Source: Sporosarcina sp. ANT_H38 (GTDB lineage: Bacteria > Bacillota > Bacilli > Bacillales_A > Planococcaceae). From it: a DNA stretch of 64,000 bases. A model generated the notes under the pieces. The model saw only the letters and a list, made by a program, of their open reading frames with translations. It did not search any database and was not told the DNA's origin. The position numbers were made by a program, and so were the translations under genes. Of the stretch, positions 24,176-33,825 are shown piece by piece; positions within the stretch are counted from its first letter, which is position 1, and every line of letters begins with the position of its first letter. The stretch is taken from NCBI RefSeq assembly GCF_008369195.1, contig NZ_VOBC01000001.1, positions 1,302,001 through 1,366,000 of the forward strand, read 5' to 3'.

Positions 24176-25039
24176 TCATTTCACCCAAGTATCAACTAAT
24201 TCCATGACGAGTCTGCGTTCAATGGTATCATCCAGCTTCTCAGCGATGGCATACTGGACTGCACGCTTCACGGGTATATGTTCAGCTAGCCCCATTGCGT
24301 CGAGCAGGCTTCTAACAGATGCTGCCTCATCAGATAATAAACCGTTCATCACCTGTTTTTTCAAATCATTGCTGATTTTAAGGAATGTCTCGGTAAGCTG
24401 TTTCGATGCAAACGGGAATGTATCCTTCATGACTAATTCCAATTGTTCTCCAGTCAAGTATGGTACTGTGAACGATACAAAACGGTTTTTTAACGCTTCA
24501 TTCATCGGGGATGTTCCAACATAACCTTCGTTTATAGCTGAAATTACAGTAAAATCCTCATGCGCATAAATCACTTCACCTGTAAATGGATTTGTTAGCA
24601 TACGACGATGATCCAAAACACTATGAAGAATGGGCAACGTTTCAGGTCTCGCCATATTAATTTCGTCGATATATAAAATATGCCCTTTTTTCATGGCTTG
24701 GACTACAGGACCTTCGACAAATTCAATAATAGTCTCCCCATTTTTACTAATTATCGTTTTAAAACCAAGCAGTGCTTCAGCATCCAAATCGACTGAACAA
24801 TTTATGCTTCGCATCGGCTGATTGAAGTAATGTGAAATCGTTTGGGCTAATTTCGTTTTTCCTGATCCAGAAGGCCCTTTCAATAATACTGGTTTTTTCA
24901 ATACAATACTGATGAGCACGTCATCCCATAAATGGGGACTCGGAGATACATAACCGCCTTCTTGGATCAATCTCACTGCTGCGGTATCATGTGTTTTCGT
25001 TGACCTAAGTTGCAGTTCTTTTTCTACTAGCGAATTCAT
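24176..25039 (-). CDS. yojN: MoxR-type AAA+ ATPase (YojN)
   Basis: A 287-residue AAA+ ATPase related to NorQ/CbbQ. Walker A GPSGSGKTKLA, Walker B HILYIDEINMA, sensor-type SAINEG and an arginine-rich end (NRFVSFTVPYL). It works with the vWA protein encoded 10 bases downstream. ATG 25039 follows AAGGAGATTAGT. A terminator stands on the upstream side (25060-25100), so the pair has its own promoter in that stretch or reads through from upstream. Confidence 0.87.
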   Translation of the reverse strand: MNSLVEKELQLRSTKTHDTAAVRLIQEGGYVSPSPHLWDDVLISIVLKKPVLLKGPSGSGKTKLAQTISHYFNQPMRSINCSVDLDAEALLGFKTIISKNGETIIEFVEGPVVQAMKKGHILYIDEINMARPETLPILHSVLDHRRMLTNPFTGEVIYAHEDFTVISAINEGYVGTSPMNEALKNRFVSFTVPYLTGEQLELVMKDTFPFASKQLTETFLKISNDLKKQVMNGLLSDEAASVRSLLDAMGLAEHIPVKRAVQYAIAEKLDDTIERRLVMELVDTWVK

Positions 25040-25059
25040 ATACTAATCTCCTTATAAAA

Positions 25060-25100
25060 AAGCCCGCACACCAATTAGCGGGTAGCGGGCTTTTCGTTTT
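25060..25100 (-). terminator. intrinsic terminator, probably bidirectional
   Basis: AAAAGCCCGC / GCGGGCTTTT stem with A and T runs on the two sides, between DUF6501 and yojN. Confidence 0.7.
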
Positions 25101-25154
25101 TGTCCTAATAAATATAAAATCTCGTATTGTGGAAAATTTTCAACCTTGTAATTT

Positions 25155-25205
25155 CACATCTAGACTTTCAACGCTTTTCGGTGCTGAACAGGCGCTTCCG
25201 CTTTT
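25155..25205. repeat. dispersed repeat fragment (TCTAG ... GGCGCTTCCGCTTTT)
   Basis: TCTAGACTTTCAACG ... AGGCGCTTCCGCTTTTG resembles the short intergenic element scattered in Bacillaceae and Planococcaceae. Related pieces occur at 25484-25570, 37508-37540 and 62405-62455. Confidence 0.4.
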
Positions 25206-25207
25206 GA

Positions 25208-25405
25208 TTATTCAAAATACGTTTTATAATAGCCTCCGACTTTCCCGGAATTATCGAGGATGAAAATAAACTCTTCTGTTTCGTTTTTCACTTCATATTC
25301 TTTACCTGGTGTCAGAACATTGTTCACTACATACTTTTCAGCGTCTGAATGTTTACAGACGACGGTTCGGATTGCAGGTGCAGTCATCCAATCTTTGAAT
25401 GTCAT
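25208..25405 (-). CDS. DUF6501 family small protein
   Basis: A 65-residue protein (MTFKDWMTAPAIRTVVCKHSDAEKYVVNNV) of a short Bacillales family of unknown function. The domain is beta-rich, ending VGGYYKTYFE. ATG 25405 follows AAAAGGCG. It stands between two terminators as its own unit beside odhAB. Confidence 0.7.
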   Translation of the reverse strand: MTFKDWMTAPAIRTVVCKHSDAEKYVVNNVLTPGKEYEVKNETEEFIFILDNSGKVGGYYKTYFE

Positions 25406-25440
25406 TGTTAATCACGCCTTTTCTGTGGAGTGGATAAGGA

Positions 25441-25474
25441 AAAATCGACCCGCTATCAATAACGGGCCGATCAC
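25441..25474 (-). terminator. terminator of odhAB
   Basis: On the minus strand GATCGGCCCGTTA / TAGCGGGTCGATTTTT: twelve-pair stem with G-U pairs and T5, about 100 bases after odhB. Confidence 0.75.
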
Positions 25475-25483
25475 CTAACTAGT

Positions 25484-25570
25484 TTTGTCTAGACTTCGGG
25501 GGCACAATGCCTCGAGTCACTTCAATCTTGTTGCTAGAGGCAAAGAGCGCTTTTTGGAGCCCTACGCTTT
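25484..25570. repeat. dispersed repeat copy beside odhB
   Basis: TTTGTCTAGACTTCGGGGG ... CTCGAGTCACTTC ... GAGGCAAAGAGCGC ... CCCTACGCTTTTA. The GTCTAG, CTCGAGTC and CGCTTTT words match the short dispersed element family also seen at 25155 and 62405. Confidence 0.4.
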
Positions 25571-25574
25571 TATT

Positions 25575-26801
25575 TTAAGATCCTAGAAGAAGATCTTCCG
25601 GATTTTCAATCAATTCTTTAACCATTTTCAAGAAGCCAACTGAATCTTTACCATCGATAACACGGTGGTCATAAGAAAGAGCAACATACATCATTGGACG
25701 AATTTCAACATTGTTACCAATAGCTACTGGACGCTTTTGGATCGTGTGCATGCCAAGAATTCCGACTTGCGTACCATTCATAATAGGTGTTGACATTAAT
25801 GAACCGAAAACGCCACCGTTTGTAATTGTGAATGAACCGCCTGTCATATCTGCGATTGTCAATTTGTTGTCTCGTGCTTTTTTCGCAAGTTCTACGATCG
25901 TTCCTTCGATTTCTGCGAAGTTTTTACGATCAGCGTCAACTACGTTTGGTACAACTAGTCCGCCATCTGTTGATATAGCTACACCAATATCGTAGAAGTT
26001 TTTAAGAATGATTTCATCGCCATCGATTTCTGCGTTAACATAAGGGTATTTCTTAAGTGCAGCAACAACTGCTTTCGTGAAGAATGACATAAATCCAAGA
26101 CGAACGTCGTTTTGCTCGAAGAATTGGTCTTTCTTACGTGAACGTAGTGCCATAACGTTTGTCATATCGATTTCATTGAATGTTGTAAGCATTGCAGTAG
26201 ACTGTTTTACTTCAAGCAGACGTTTAGCGATTGTTTGGCGACGACGTGTCATCTTCTCGCGAGTAACACGTCCATCTTCTACTACTGCAGCTGCTTTTGG
26301 TGCAGTAGCTGCTGGTTGTGCTTTAGGAGCTGTACCGTGTGCTTCAACGTCTTGGACACGAACGCGTCCCATTGGATCAACCGGTGATACTGCCGCAAGA
26401 TCAATACCTTTTTCACGAGCAAGTTTACGTGCTGCTGGACTTGCAATTGTACGGTCTGATCCGTTTGCCTCTTCAGTAGCTACTGTTGCAACTGGTGCTG
26501 CTTCCACTTTTTGAACAGTTTCTGCTACTGGTGCAGGTGCAGATGGAGCTGCAGCTGGTGCGCCTGAACCTGAACCAACGATTGCAATGACTTGACCAAC
26601 TTGGACTGTATCGCCTTCCGCTGCAAGGTGCTCTTGAACAATCCCCGCTTCTTCTGAAATGATTTCAACGTTTACTTTGTCTGTTTCAAGTTCAACGATG
26701 AATTCACCTTTCTCAACGCTTTCACCAGGTTGTTTCAACCATTGTGCAACTGTTCCTTCTGTAATCGATTCTGCAAGTTCTGGTACTATGATCTCTGCCA
26801 C
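25575..26801 (-). CDS. odhB: dihydrolipoyllysine succinyltransferase, E2 of 2-oxoglutarate dehydrogenase
   Basis: A 408-residue E2 enzyme of the TCA cycle. Lipoyl domain at residues 1-75 with the lipoylated Lys in [10 protein letters not shown], a Pro/Ala-rich linker, a peripheral-subunit-binding segment ([16 protein letters not shown], residues about 118-150) and the catalytic acyltransferase domain ending with the active-site [11 protein letters not shown]. It forms the core of the complex with OdhA and the shared E3. It lies 76 bases downstream of odhA in one operon, followed by a terminator. Length is normal. Confidence 0.96.
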   Translation of the reverse strand: MAEIIVPELAESITEGTVAQWLKQPGESVEKGEFIVELETDKVNVEIISEEAGIVQEHLAAEGDTVQVGQVIAIVGSGSGAPAAAPSAPAPVAETVQKVEAAPVATVATEEANGSDRTIASPAARKLAREKGIDLAAVSPVDPMGRVRVQDVEAHGTAPKAQPAATAPKAAAVVEDGRVTREKMTRRRQTIAKRLLEVKQSTAMLTTFNEIDMTNVMALRSRKKDQFFEQNDVRLGFMSFFTKAVVAALKKYPYVNAEIDGDEIILKNFYDIGVAISTDGGLVVPNVVDADRKNFAEIEGTIVELAKKARDNKLTIADMTGGSFTITNGGVFGSLMSTPIMNGTQVGILGMHTIQKRPVAIGNNVEIRPMMYVALSYDHRVIDGKDSVGFLKMVKELIENPEDLLLGS

Positions 26802-26877
26802 AATAAATTCCTCCTCAAGTCTACCGTTATTACGGTCTAAACAATCAAATAATATATTATTATAACTTCACGTAACC

Positions 26878-29688
26878 TTACTTCTTCAATGCTTCATCGA
26901 GAATGCGATTCTGTTCAATCTTATGTGATTCTCCGTCCCCTTCAGATGGGCTTGCACGGTGAATTCGTCCAACATAGGATACTTTCTTACCATTCGAAAC
27001 CTCACGGATATAAGAATTTGCAAAATGCCATGATCCCATGTTTTTCGGTTCTTCTTGTACCCAAACAAGTTCTTTGGCATTCGGATAGCGTAAAATGATA
27101 TCACTCACTTTGTCAGCTGGGAACGGATAGAGCTGTTCCACACGGACTATATGCAAATGATCAAAGCCTTTACCATCTTTCACACGTTCAGCAAGGTCAA
27201 TCGCCATTTTTCCGCTTGCGAATAAGATTTTTTCAACTTTATCTGTGTTCTTTCCTGTTCCTGGTTGTTCAAGCACGGTTTGGAAATGGCCTTCTGTCAA
27301 ATCGTTGACATCAGCACCGACGAGCGGGTGACGAAGCAGCGATTTTGGCGAAACAATAACAAGCGGACGCATCGATTTATCACCGAGCATTTTTGCTTGT
27401 CTGCGAAGAATATGGAAATAGTTCGCCGCGCTAGAAAGGTTTGCAACCGTCCAGTTATTTTCCGCACAAAGTTGCAGATAACGTTCAAGTCTTGCGCTTG
27501 AGTGTTCAGGTCCTTGCCCTTCATACGCATGCGGCAATAGCAATACGAGTCCAGACTGCTGACCCCACTTGGCGTAGCTTGAAGAAACGAACTGATCGAA
27601 CATTACTTGTGCCATATTCGAAAAGTCTCCATACTGCGCTTCCCAAATCGACAATACTTTATGGTCTTCTAAGTTATAGCCGAACTCATATCCGACAATT
27701 CCAGCTTCCGACAAAGGACTGTTATAAGCGACGAATGATGCTTTTGAACCACTAATGTGGTGAAGCGGAACAAGTTCGTCCCCAGTTTTTTCATCGTGAA
27801 GGACTACATGACGGTGTGCAAATGTTCCACGTTGGACGTCCTGACCAGTCATCCGGATTGGATTACCGTCTTGAAGGATTGCACCGAACGCTAGCGTTTC
27901 AGCATGTGCCCAATCGATTTTCCCTTTTCCGTTGAACGGTTCTTCACGACGTTTCAGGATTTTCCCAAGCTTCCCAAATACATTGAAGTTTTCAGGATAC
28001 GTAAGTAACTCTTCATTGATACGGCGAAGGTTTGCTTCATCCGTGCCAGTTTCAAGATCTCTTGGATACCCTGCAAGTACTTCTTCCGGCGTAGCGTTTG
28101 AAATCACTGCTTTTGCTGAAGTATGTTCTTTTACTTTGTCATATGCTGCCTGCATCGTTGCAAAAACAGCCGAGTCCAGTTTCATTACATCTTCTTCAGT
28201 CAAAATGTTAGCAGACGAAAGTTCAGAACCGTATAGTTCACGAACTGTTGGATGCTCATGGATTGAATGGTACATAACTGGATTCGTCACAAGTGGTTCA
28301 TCCATTTCATTATGTCCATAACGTCGGTAGCCAAGAAGATCAATCAGAATATCTTTACTGAACTTTTGGCGGTATTCGAATGCGAATGATGCAGCTGCGA
28401 TAACTGATTCAGGGCTATCCGCATTAACGTGCAATACTGGAACTTCATATCCTTTTGCAGGATCGGAAGAATAATGTGTTGATCTAGAATCGTAATATTC
28501 AGTAGTGAATCCAATCATGTTATTCGCAATGACATGAATAGAACCGCCTGTTTTGAATCCACGAACACGGCTATAGTTAAATGATTCTGGCACAATTCCT
28601 TGTCCAGGGAATGCAGCATCTCCATGGATAAGCACTGCGTAAGCAGCATCTGTTTCTAGTACAGGAATTCCCGGGTTATCCGTGTTCTCCTGTGCAGCCC
28701 TTGTTTGTCCTGTAACAACAGGATTGACGACTTCCAAATGGGATGGGTTATAAGCAAGGAAACGCTGCATGCCCGATTTGCCTTTATATAAGGCACCCAT
28801 ATGGTATTTCACATCGCCGAACCAACCGCGTGTTGTTTCAAGTGAACCGTCTGTTGGAAGGAAGGGTCCTTCAGGAACGCCTGCAAATTGTGCAAACATT
28901 GTTTCATAAGGTTTATTCAAAATATGTGTAAGTACATTTAAGCGACCCCGGTGAGCCATCCCAATCAGTACTTTTTTCGTTTTTTGTTCTTCTGAAAGAC
29001 GAACGAGTTCATCTAGGAAGACAACTAGTGTATCAAGACCTTCAATAGAGAATCGTTTAGCTCCGACGAAAGTCCGGTGGATGAATTTCTCAAAACCTTC
29101 AATTTTCGTCAATCGTTCGAGAAGTGCTTTTTTCTCATCTACAGATAATGTAGCGGAAACATTGCCATTTTCAATTTTGGATTGAATCCAATTTCTTTCA
29201 TCTTCGTCAATGACATGATCGAACTCATAGGCGATTTTACCTGTATACAATGACTTCAAATAATTCACTGCTTCAAGCCCATTTTCTACACTTGCAGGAA
29301 CATTTTTAAAGAAAAGAGATGCTGGCATTGCTTGTAAATCACTTTCTGTAAGTCCATAAGTGGAAAGTTCGAGACGTGTTGAGTCTTTTGGACGATCGCT
29401 AAGCGGATAGATATCTGCTGCAAGATGTCCGTATGTACGGATTGCTGTTTGCAACTGATAGGCGGACAATACTTTACCGAAATCGCCAGGAGCAACTGCC
29501 CCAACCGCTTTATCCTGTTCTGTGTTACTCATTGTAGGCGCACCAAAACTGCTGAACATCTCGGCAAGTTCAGCATCTATAGAATCAGGTGACGTTTTGA
29601 ACAGTTCGTACATTTCCATTATATACCCAAGGTTCGGACCCGAAAAAGCAGCATAAGGGGAACGATGAGCGTCAGCATTGTTCGACAT
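26878..29688 (-). CDS. odhA: 2-oxoglutarate dehydrogenase E1 component
   Basis: A 936-residue thiamine diphosphate enzyme that decarboxylates 2-oxoglutarate and passes the succinyl group to OdhB. Visible features: GMAHRGRLNVL, the cofactor-binding GDAAFPGQGIVPES and IANNMIGFTT, RRYGHNEMDEP, and the C-terminal EGQGPEHSSARLER. ATG 29688 (MSNNADAHRSPYA) follows GGAGG; the frame can be read six codons further but without a site. The upstream region at 29750-29810 has direct repeats that could be an operator. Same order as B. subtilis odhA-odhB. Confidence 0.96.
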   Translation of the reverse strand: MSNNADAHRSPYAAFSGPNLGYIMEMYELFKTSPDSIDAELAEMFSSFGAPTMSNTEQDKAVGAVAPGDFGKVLSAYQLQTAIRTYGHLAADIYPLSDRPKDSTRLELSTYGLTESDLQAMPASLFFKNVPASVENGLEAVNYLKSLYTGKIAYEFDHVIDEDERNWIQSKIENGNVSATLSVDEKKALLERLTKIEGFEKFIHRTFVGAKRFSIEGLDTLVVFLDELVRLSEEQKTKKVLIGMAHRGRLNVLTHILNKPYETMFAQFAGVPEGPFLPTDGSLETTRGWFGDVKYHMGALYKGKSGMQRFLAYNPSHLEVVNPVVTGQTRAAQENTDNPGIPVLETDAAYAVLIHGDAAFPGQGIVPESFNYSRVRGFKTGGSIHVIANNMIGFTTEYYDSRSTHYSSDPAKGYEVPVLHVNADSPESVIAAASFAFEYRQKFSKDILIDLLGYRRYGHNEMDEPLVTNPVMYHSIHEHPTVRELYGSELSSANILTEEDVMKLDSAVFATMQAAYDKVKEHTSAKAVISNATPEEVLAGYPRDLETGTDEANLRRINEELLTYPENFNVFGKLGKILKRREEPFNGKGKIDWAHAETLAFGAILQDGNPIRMTGQDVQRGTFAHRHVVLHDEKTGDELVPLHHISGSKASFVAYNSPLSEAGIVGYEFGYNLEDHKVLSIWEAQYGDFSNMAQVMFDQFVSSSYAKWGQQSGLVLLLPHAYEGQGPEHSSARLERYLQLCAENNWTVANLSSAANYFHILRRQAKMLGDKSMRPLVIVSPKSLLRHPLVGADVNDLTEGHFQTVLEQPGTGKNTDKVEKILFASGKMAIDLAERVKDGKGFDHLHIVRVEQLYPFPADKVSDIILRYPNAKELVWVQEEPKNMGSWHFANSYIREVSNGKKVSYVGRIHRASPSEGDGESHKIEQNRILDEALKK

Positions 29689-29754
29689 GATAAATGACCT
29701 CCACATTTGCCAAAAGGCATATTGTGATTATATTTTTTATCCTCGTTAATTTTA

Positions 29755-29815
29755 CCACGCAAACACTTTAACTGAAAGGGTTTAACGTTAACTCTTTAAC
29801 TTTATTACCGTCAAC
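29755..29815 (-). promoter_or_regulatory. repeated AGTTAA motifs upstream of odhA
   Basis: On the minus strand AGTTAAAG, AGTTAACGTTAA (palindromic TTAACGTTAA) and AGTTAAAG follow one another within about 45 bases, roughly 70-120 bases before the odhA ATG. The spacing suggests a repressor or activator site, for example for carbon or TCA-cycle control, but no known operator matches. Confidence 0.35.
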
Positions 29816-29888
29816 TAGAATACACTCTTTTCTAATTACTTGCAACCATTCGTTAATCTGCCGAAAAATTATAATTCGGCTATTCCAG

Positions 29889-30965
29889 CTATTTTCGGTG
29901 TGACAGAATCATTTCAACCATTTCTTCAGGTATTTTGGGTGTGGCTACTTTTTTCATATTACTAATTAAACCCTCTTTCTCAGATGCAAAAGAAGCGAAT
30001 TCTTCGGATAATGAACGTAACTCTACATCTTCCTCTTTCAACACGTGTGCAAGGCCAAGCGATTTAAAATGTGATGCATTTAAAATCTGATCCCCTCTGC
30101 TCTTTGCTGCAGAAAGTGGAATAAGTAGCATTGGTTTACGTAATGCCAGTAATTCAAAAATCGCATTTGACCCAGCTCTTGAAACCGCAAAGTCAGATGC
30201 TGCGAGTAAATGTGGCAGGCCTTCCGTTACGTATTCAAATTGTGCATAGCCGTGAGTACCTTCTAGCTTGTCATCAAGATTTCCCTTCCCACAAAGATGG
30301 ATAATATCGAAGGTACGCAAAATTGCAGGTAAATCTTTTCGTACAGCATCGTTGAGGACGGATGAACCCTGACTTCCGCCCATGATGATTTGAACGGGTT
30401 TCTCACCTGATAAGCCTGCAATACGCAACCCCTCTTTCCGTATGCCATTGAACAACTCTGGCCTGATGATTGCACCAGAACAGGTTGCTTTTCCAGCGGG
30501 CACATATTTTAGTGTCTGCTCGAACACAGTAAAAATGTGATTGGAAAATGGTAACGCCATTTTATTTGCAAGGCCAGGTGTCACGTCAGATTCATGTATG
30601 ACGACAGGTATCTTCGCCATTTTCGCTGCCAGAACTACCGGTACTGAAACAAAACCGCCTTTAGAGAAAATTATTTCTGGTTTGACTTTTCTGATGACCG
30701 CTAACGCTTGTAGTACACCCGCACCAACACGGAATGGATCTGTAAAATTTTTCATAGAGAAATAGCGTCTTAATTTACCGCTTTGAATAGCATGGTAAAT
30801 AACTTCAGGGTGACCATCACGGATTAATTCATTTTCGATTCCAGTATGTGATCCAATATAATGAATTTCATATCCTTTTTCGCTAAACACAGGGATAAGT
30901 GCTTCATTCACGGACACATGACCTGCCGTGCCGCCCCCTGTCAATAATATAACGGGCCGTTTCAT
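29889..30965 (-). CDS. murG: MurG-type UDP-GlcNAc:lipid I N-acetylglucosaminyltransferase
   Basis: A 358-residue GT28 glycosyltransferase making lipid II at the inner face of the membrane. Donor and acceptor motifs: ILLTGGGTAGHV (residues about 5-16), FSKGGFVSVPVV, HESDVTPGLANK, GGSQGSSVLND and SRAGSNAIFELLALRKP. ATG 30965 (MKRPVIL) has AGAGGTG at good distance; the ATG six bases upstream is too close. It stands alone, outside the division cluster, so it may be the second MurG-like copy that many Bacilli have. Confidence 0.88.
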   Translation of the reverse strand: MKRPVILLTGGGTAGHVSVNEALIPVFSEKGYEIHYIGSHTGIENELIRDGHPEVIYHAIQSGKLRRYFSMKNFTDPFRVGAGVLQALAVIRKVKPEIIFSKGGFVSVPVVLAAKMAKIPVVIHESDVTPGLANKMALPFSNHIFTVFEQTLKYVPAGKATCSGAIIRPELFNGIRKEGLRIAGLSGEKPVQIIMGGSQGSSVLNDAVRKDLPAILRTFDIIHLCGKGNLDDKLEGTHGYAQFEYVTEGLPHLLAASDFAVSRAGSNAIFELLALRKPMLLIPLSAAKSRGDQILNASHFKSLGLAHVLKEEDVELRSLSEEFASFASEKEGLISNMKKVATPKIPEEMVEMILSHRK

Positions 30966-31082
30966 TGGCATTCACCTCTTCTACATTAAGAAATATTTTA
31001 TAACTTTACTTTACATCATAGCCATTATAGCAAACGAAGCGTGGTACAATGGTGTTTAATTGTAGAATAAAGGGTGATTTTT

Positions 31083-32429
31083 TTGCAAACTGCAGTTCCA
31101 CTGAAGAAAAAGTCGTTCAGATTGGCAAAAATCGTCTTGCCAATCCTTGTTACACAAGTCGCTCTGTATATGATGACGTTCTTCGATATTCTTATGACAG
31201 GGCGATATGATACATACCATCTCGCCGGCGTTACAATCGGATCTTCTTTCTGGGTACCGGTCTATACAGGGCTTGCTGGTATATTGATGGGACTGACACC
31301 AATCATCGCTCAGTACGTAGGAGCACGCTTACATGAAGAAGTAAGACCTTCGGTGCAACAAGGCCTTTACGTATCAGTTGCATTGGCTGGAATTGTCTTT
31401 GCCATTATTCTATTCGCAGTTACACCTATACTAGAAGCAATGCCACTTGAGGATGAAGTACGCATTGTCGCAGCGGACTATTTGACAGGAATGAGCTTCG
31501 GCCTATTCCCCCTCTTTGCTTATACAGTGCTGCGTTCGTTTTTCGATGCGCTTGGAGCGACACGCGTTTCGATGTTCATCATTTTATTATCCGCCCCTAT
31601 TAACATCTTCATAAACTACTTGCTCATTTACGGGAATTGGGGCTTTCCTGAACTTGGCGGTGCTGGAGCCGGATACGCATCCGGTATAACGTATTGGCTC
31701 GTGTTCTTCATTGCTTGTGCTGTCGCTTGGGCGGGTAAGCCGTTTAACAAATTCGCGCTCTTCCAAGGATGGGAAAAAGTTTCATTTAGTAGATGGAAAG
31801 CAATTTTATTCATCGGTGTGCCAATTGGGATTTCAATATTTGTAGAAACAAGTATCTTTTCCGCCGTGACACTGATGATGAGCAATTATTCTACCGCAGT
31901 TATTTCTGCACACCAAATTGCTCTCAATTTCACATCGCTATTGTACATGCTACCACTCAGCATTTCGATGGGTGCAACAATACTCGTTGGTCAGGCTGTT
32001 GGTGCTGGACAGATGCGAGACGCCAAACAGTATAGTTTTCTAAGTGTCGGGCTGGCCATCGCGTTCAGTTTTGTGTCTATTGTAATTCTGCTCGTGTACA
32101 GGGCCCCCATCGCTTCCCTCTATACGACAGATGGACAGATTATCGGATTGGCAACACAGTTCTTCATCTATGCTGCGCTATTCCAGTTGTCTGACGCAAT
32201 TCAGGCTCCTGTTCAAGGTGCATTACGAGGCTATAAGGACGTAAATATGACATTCGTCATGGCGATTGTCTCTTATTGGGTGCTTGGTTTGCCGATTGGG
32301 TATATAATGGCGACGTTCACTGAGCTTGGTCCATACGGGTACTGGATTGGTCTCATCGCGGGCTTGACAGTAGGGGCGATCACATTGACAGTTCGACTCC
32401 TTTATATCCAAAAAAAGAAGTTTATATAG
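31083..32429 (+). CDS. MATE family multidrug exporter
   Basis: A 448-residue protein with twelve predicted membrane helices in two MatE halves, from AKIVLPILVTQVALYMMTFFD to GLTVGAITLTVRLLY. Family marks include FDILMTGRYDTYHLAGV and ISAHQIALNFTSLLYMLPLSIS. It uses sodium or proton gradients to export cationic compounds; substrates cannot be told. Start is most likely the TTG at 31083, seven bases after AGGGTG; the GTG at 31074 is inside the ribosome site. Single gene, followed by a terminator. Confidence 0.88.
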   Translation: MQTAVPLKKKSFRLAKIVLPILVTQVALYMMTFFDILMTGRYDTYHLAGVTIGSSFWVPVYTGLAGILMGLTPIIAQYVGARLHEEVRPSVQQGLYVSVALAGIVFAIILFAVTPILEAMPLEDEVRIVAADYLTGMSFGLFPLFAYTVLRSFFDALGATRVSMFIILLSAPINIFINYLLIYGNWGFPELGGAGAGYASGITYWLVFFIACAVAWAGKPFNKFALFQGWEKVSFSRWKAILFIGVPIGISIFVETSIFSAVTLMMSNYSTAVISAHQIALNFTSLLYMLPLSISMGATILVGQAVGAGQMRDAKQYSFLSVGLAIAFSFVSIVILLVYRAPIASLYTTDGQIIGLATQFFIYAALFQLSDAIQAPVQGALRGYKDVNMTFVMAIVSYWVLGLPIGYIMATFTELGPYGYWIGLIAGLTVGAITLTVRLLYIQKKKFI

Positions 32430-32436
32430 AGTCTAA

Positions 32437-32471
32437 AACCCGTGATGCTGTCATGCATTGCGGGTTTTTAT
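32437..32471 (+). terminator. terminator of the MATE gene
   Basis: AAACCCGTGATG / CATTGCGGGTTTTTA hairpin with a T run directly after the stop. Confidence 0.8.
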
Positions 32472-32809
32472 GCTTTTCAGATTAATATACCAGTCCTAAT
32501 AATCTCCGCTTTAACTTTGACGTTAATATCCAACCCGGAAAATGTGCTAGCCCTCCCTATACATCAAGACTTCTCGGTAATGGTATAGAAGTTGCTCAGT
32601 CCAAAGCAACCCTATGGCAACTGTACAAGGGGCCCTAATGTTTGATCAAGTTGTTTACTAGTGAATTTCGGATTATAGAAACATGGTCTTTTAAACATAA
32701 GAATCGCGGTATTAGGACAAGCGCGATATGAAAAACAAATCAAGTCGTTCCACTAACGAAATCGCCTACGTCTTCGAGATATACACAATAGGCTATTTAT
32801 AACCAAAAG
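32472..32809. other. non-coding gap
   Basis: About 340 bases between convergent transcripts. I find no open frame with a ribosome site, no repeat and no RNA fold that I can name. It may be a decayed gene. Confidence 0.5.
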
Positions 32810-32856
32810 ATATCCTCCAAACCGATATTAGTATCGGTCTGGAGGATATCCTTTTA
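32810..32856. terminator. strong bidirectional terminator
   Basis: AAAGATATCCTCCAAACCGATA and its near-perfect complement TATCGGTCTGGAGGATATCCTTTT form a 20-pair stem with A and T flanks. It ends the CAP-domain gene. Confidence 0.85.
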
Positions 32857-32863
32857 TCTGCTA

Positions 32864-33679
32864 TTATTTTTGAATGAACTGTTGAGTCCAGTAGTTACCG
32901 TTTTTATCATAACCAATGCCGATGTGTGTGAATCCAGGTGTTAAGATATTTTGTTTATGCCCTGGCGATTCCATCCAACCTTTTACAACTTCTGCAGCCG
33001 TGCGTTGCCCCATAGCAATATTTTCCGCTGCCGATTTATACGTTATACCATTTGATTTCATTTGATCAAACGGTGAACCGTATGTCGGGCTTGTATGCGA
33101 AAAGTATCCTTTTGAAGCCATATCTGTTGATTTTTGACGTGCCGAGTTCATCAACTTAGCATCTGATTGTAATGGTTGAAGACCTGCTTTTTGTCTTTCT
33201 GCATTTGTAAGGTCAAGTACCGCTTTTTCAATCGCTGAAACTGATGTATCTGGTGTTGTTTCAGACGGTGTTTCCGGAACTACTTCAGACGGCTTTTCCG
33301 GTGTTGGCTTAACCGGTGTAGTTGCTTCCGGTTTCGGTGTTGGTGCCGGCTTAGTCGGAGCTGGTTTTTCAACCGGCTTAACTGTAACTGGTTTATTCAC
33401 CGGTTTAGTGATTGGCTTGACTACAACTGGCTTAATTACCTGATTGTCAACAATCACAGTGTTTTTTGCATAAGACAATGCTAAACTGTAAAGTTGCTCA
33501 AAATTACTATTCTTTTCAAGCAAAACCTTGTACATATCGGGTTGTTTGTCCCCCCCAATATAGCTTTGAATGTACTTTTTCACCTGTACATTATTGTCCA
33601 AATTTGAAGCTTCTACATTGTTGTTGTTCGGCAGTAAGAGCGCCGAACCGAGCATGAGTACTGCAATCGATTTTTTCAT
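32864..33679 (-). CDS. secreted CAP-domain protein (YkwD-like)
   Basis: A 271-residue exported protein: signal peptide MKKSIAVLMLGSALLLPN (cut near VEASNL), a linker of about 75 residues rich in Lys-Pro-Val-Thr repeats (KPVTVKPVEKPAPTKP), likely spanning the cell wall, and a C-terminal CAP/SCP domain of about 125 residues with NAERQKAGLQPLQ, HTSPTYGSPF, AENIAMGQR and SPGHKQNILTP. These proteins are frequent in spore formers (YkwD, sporulation-linked SafA partners) but their activity is unknown. ATG 33679 follows GGGAGGAG; the longer frame is not preceded by a site. Confidence 0.85.
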   Translation of the reverse strand: MKKSIAVLMLGSALLLPNNNNVEASNLDNNVQVKKYIQSYIGGDKQPDMYKVLLEKNSNFEQLYSLALSYAKNTVIVDNQVIKPVVVKPITKPVNKPVTVKPVEKPAPTKPAPTPKPEATTPVKPTPEKPSEVVPETPSETTPDTSVSAIEKAVLDLTNAERQKAGLQPLQSDAKLMNSARQKSTDMASKGYFSHTSPTYGSPFDQMKSNGITYKSAAENIAMGQRTAAEVVKGWMESPGHKQNILTPGFTHIGIGYDKNGNYWTQQFIQK

Positions 33680-33825
33680 CTCATTACTCCTCCCTTCGCA
33701 ATCTATCATAACGCGAGGGAGATTCAGAATATCGGTCATTTCTTCCAGTCTATCCAATAACTAATCAAATACTTGTATAAAAGACCTCATTCGTAATAGG
33801 ATTGGATACATTTGGTCAATTATCT

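Noticed and set aside
26077..26514. 145-residue plus-strand frame inside odhB
   Set aside because: Antisense to the highly conserved odhB; the frame is open only because of codon bias of the linker.
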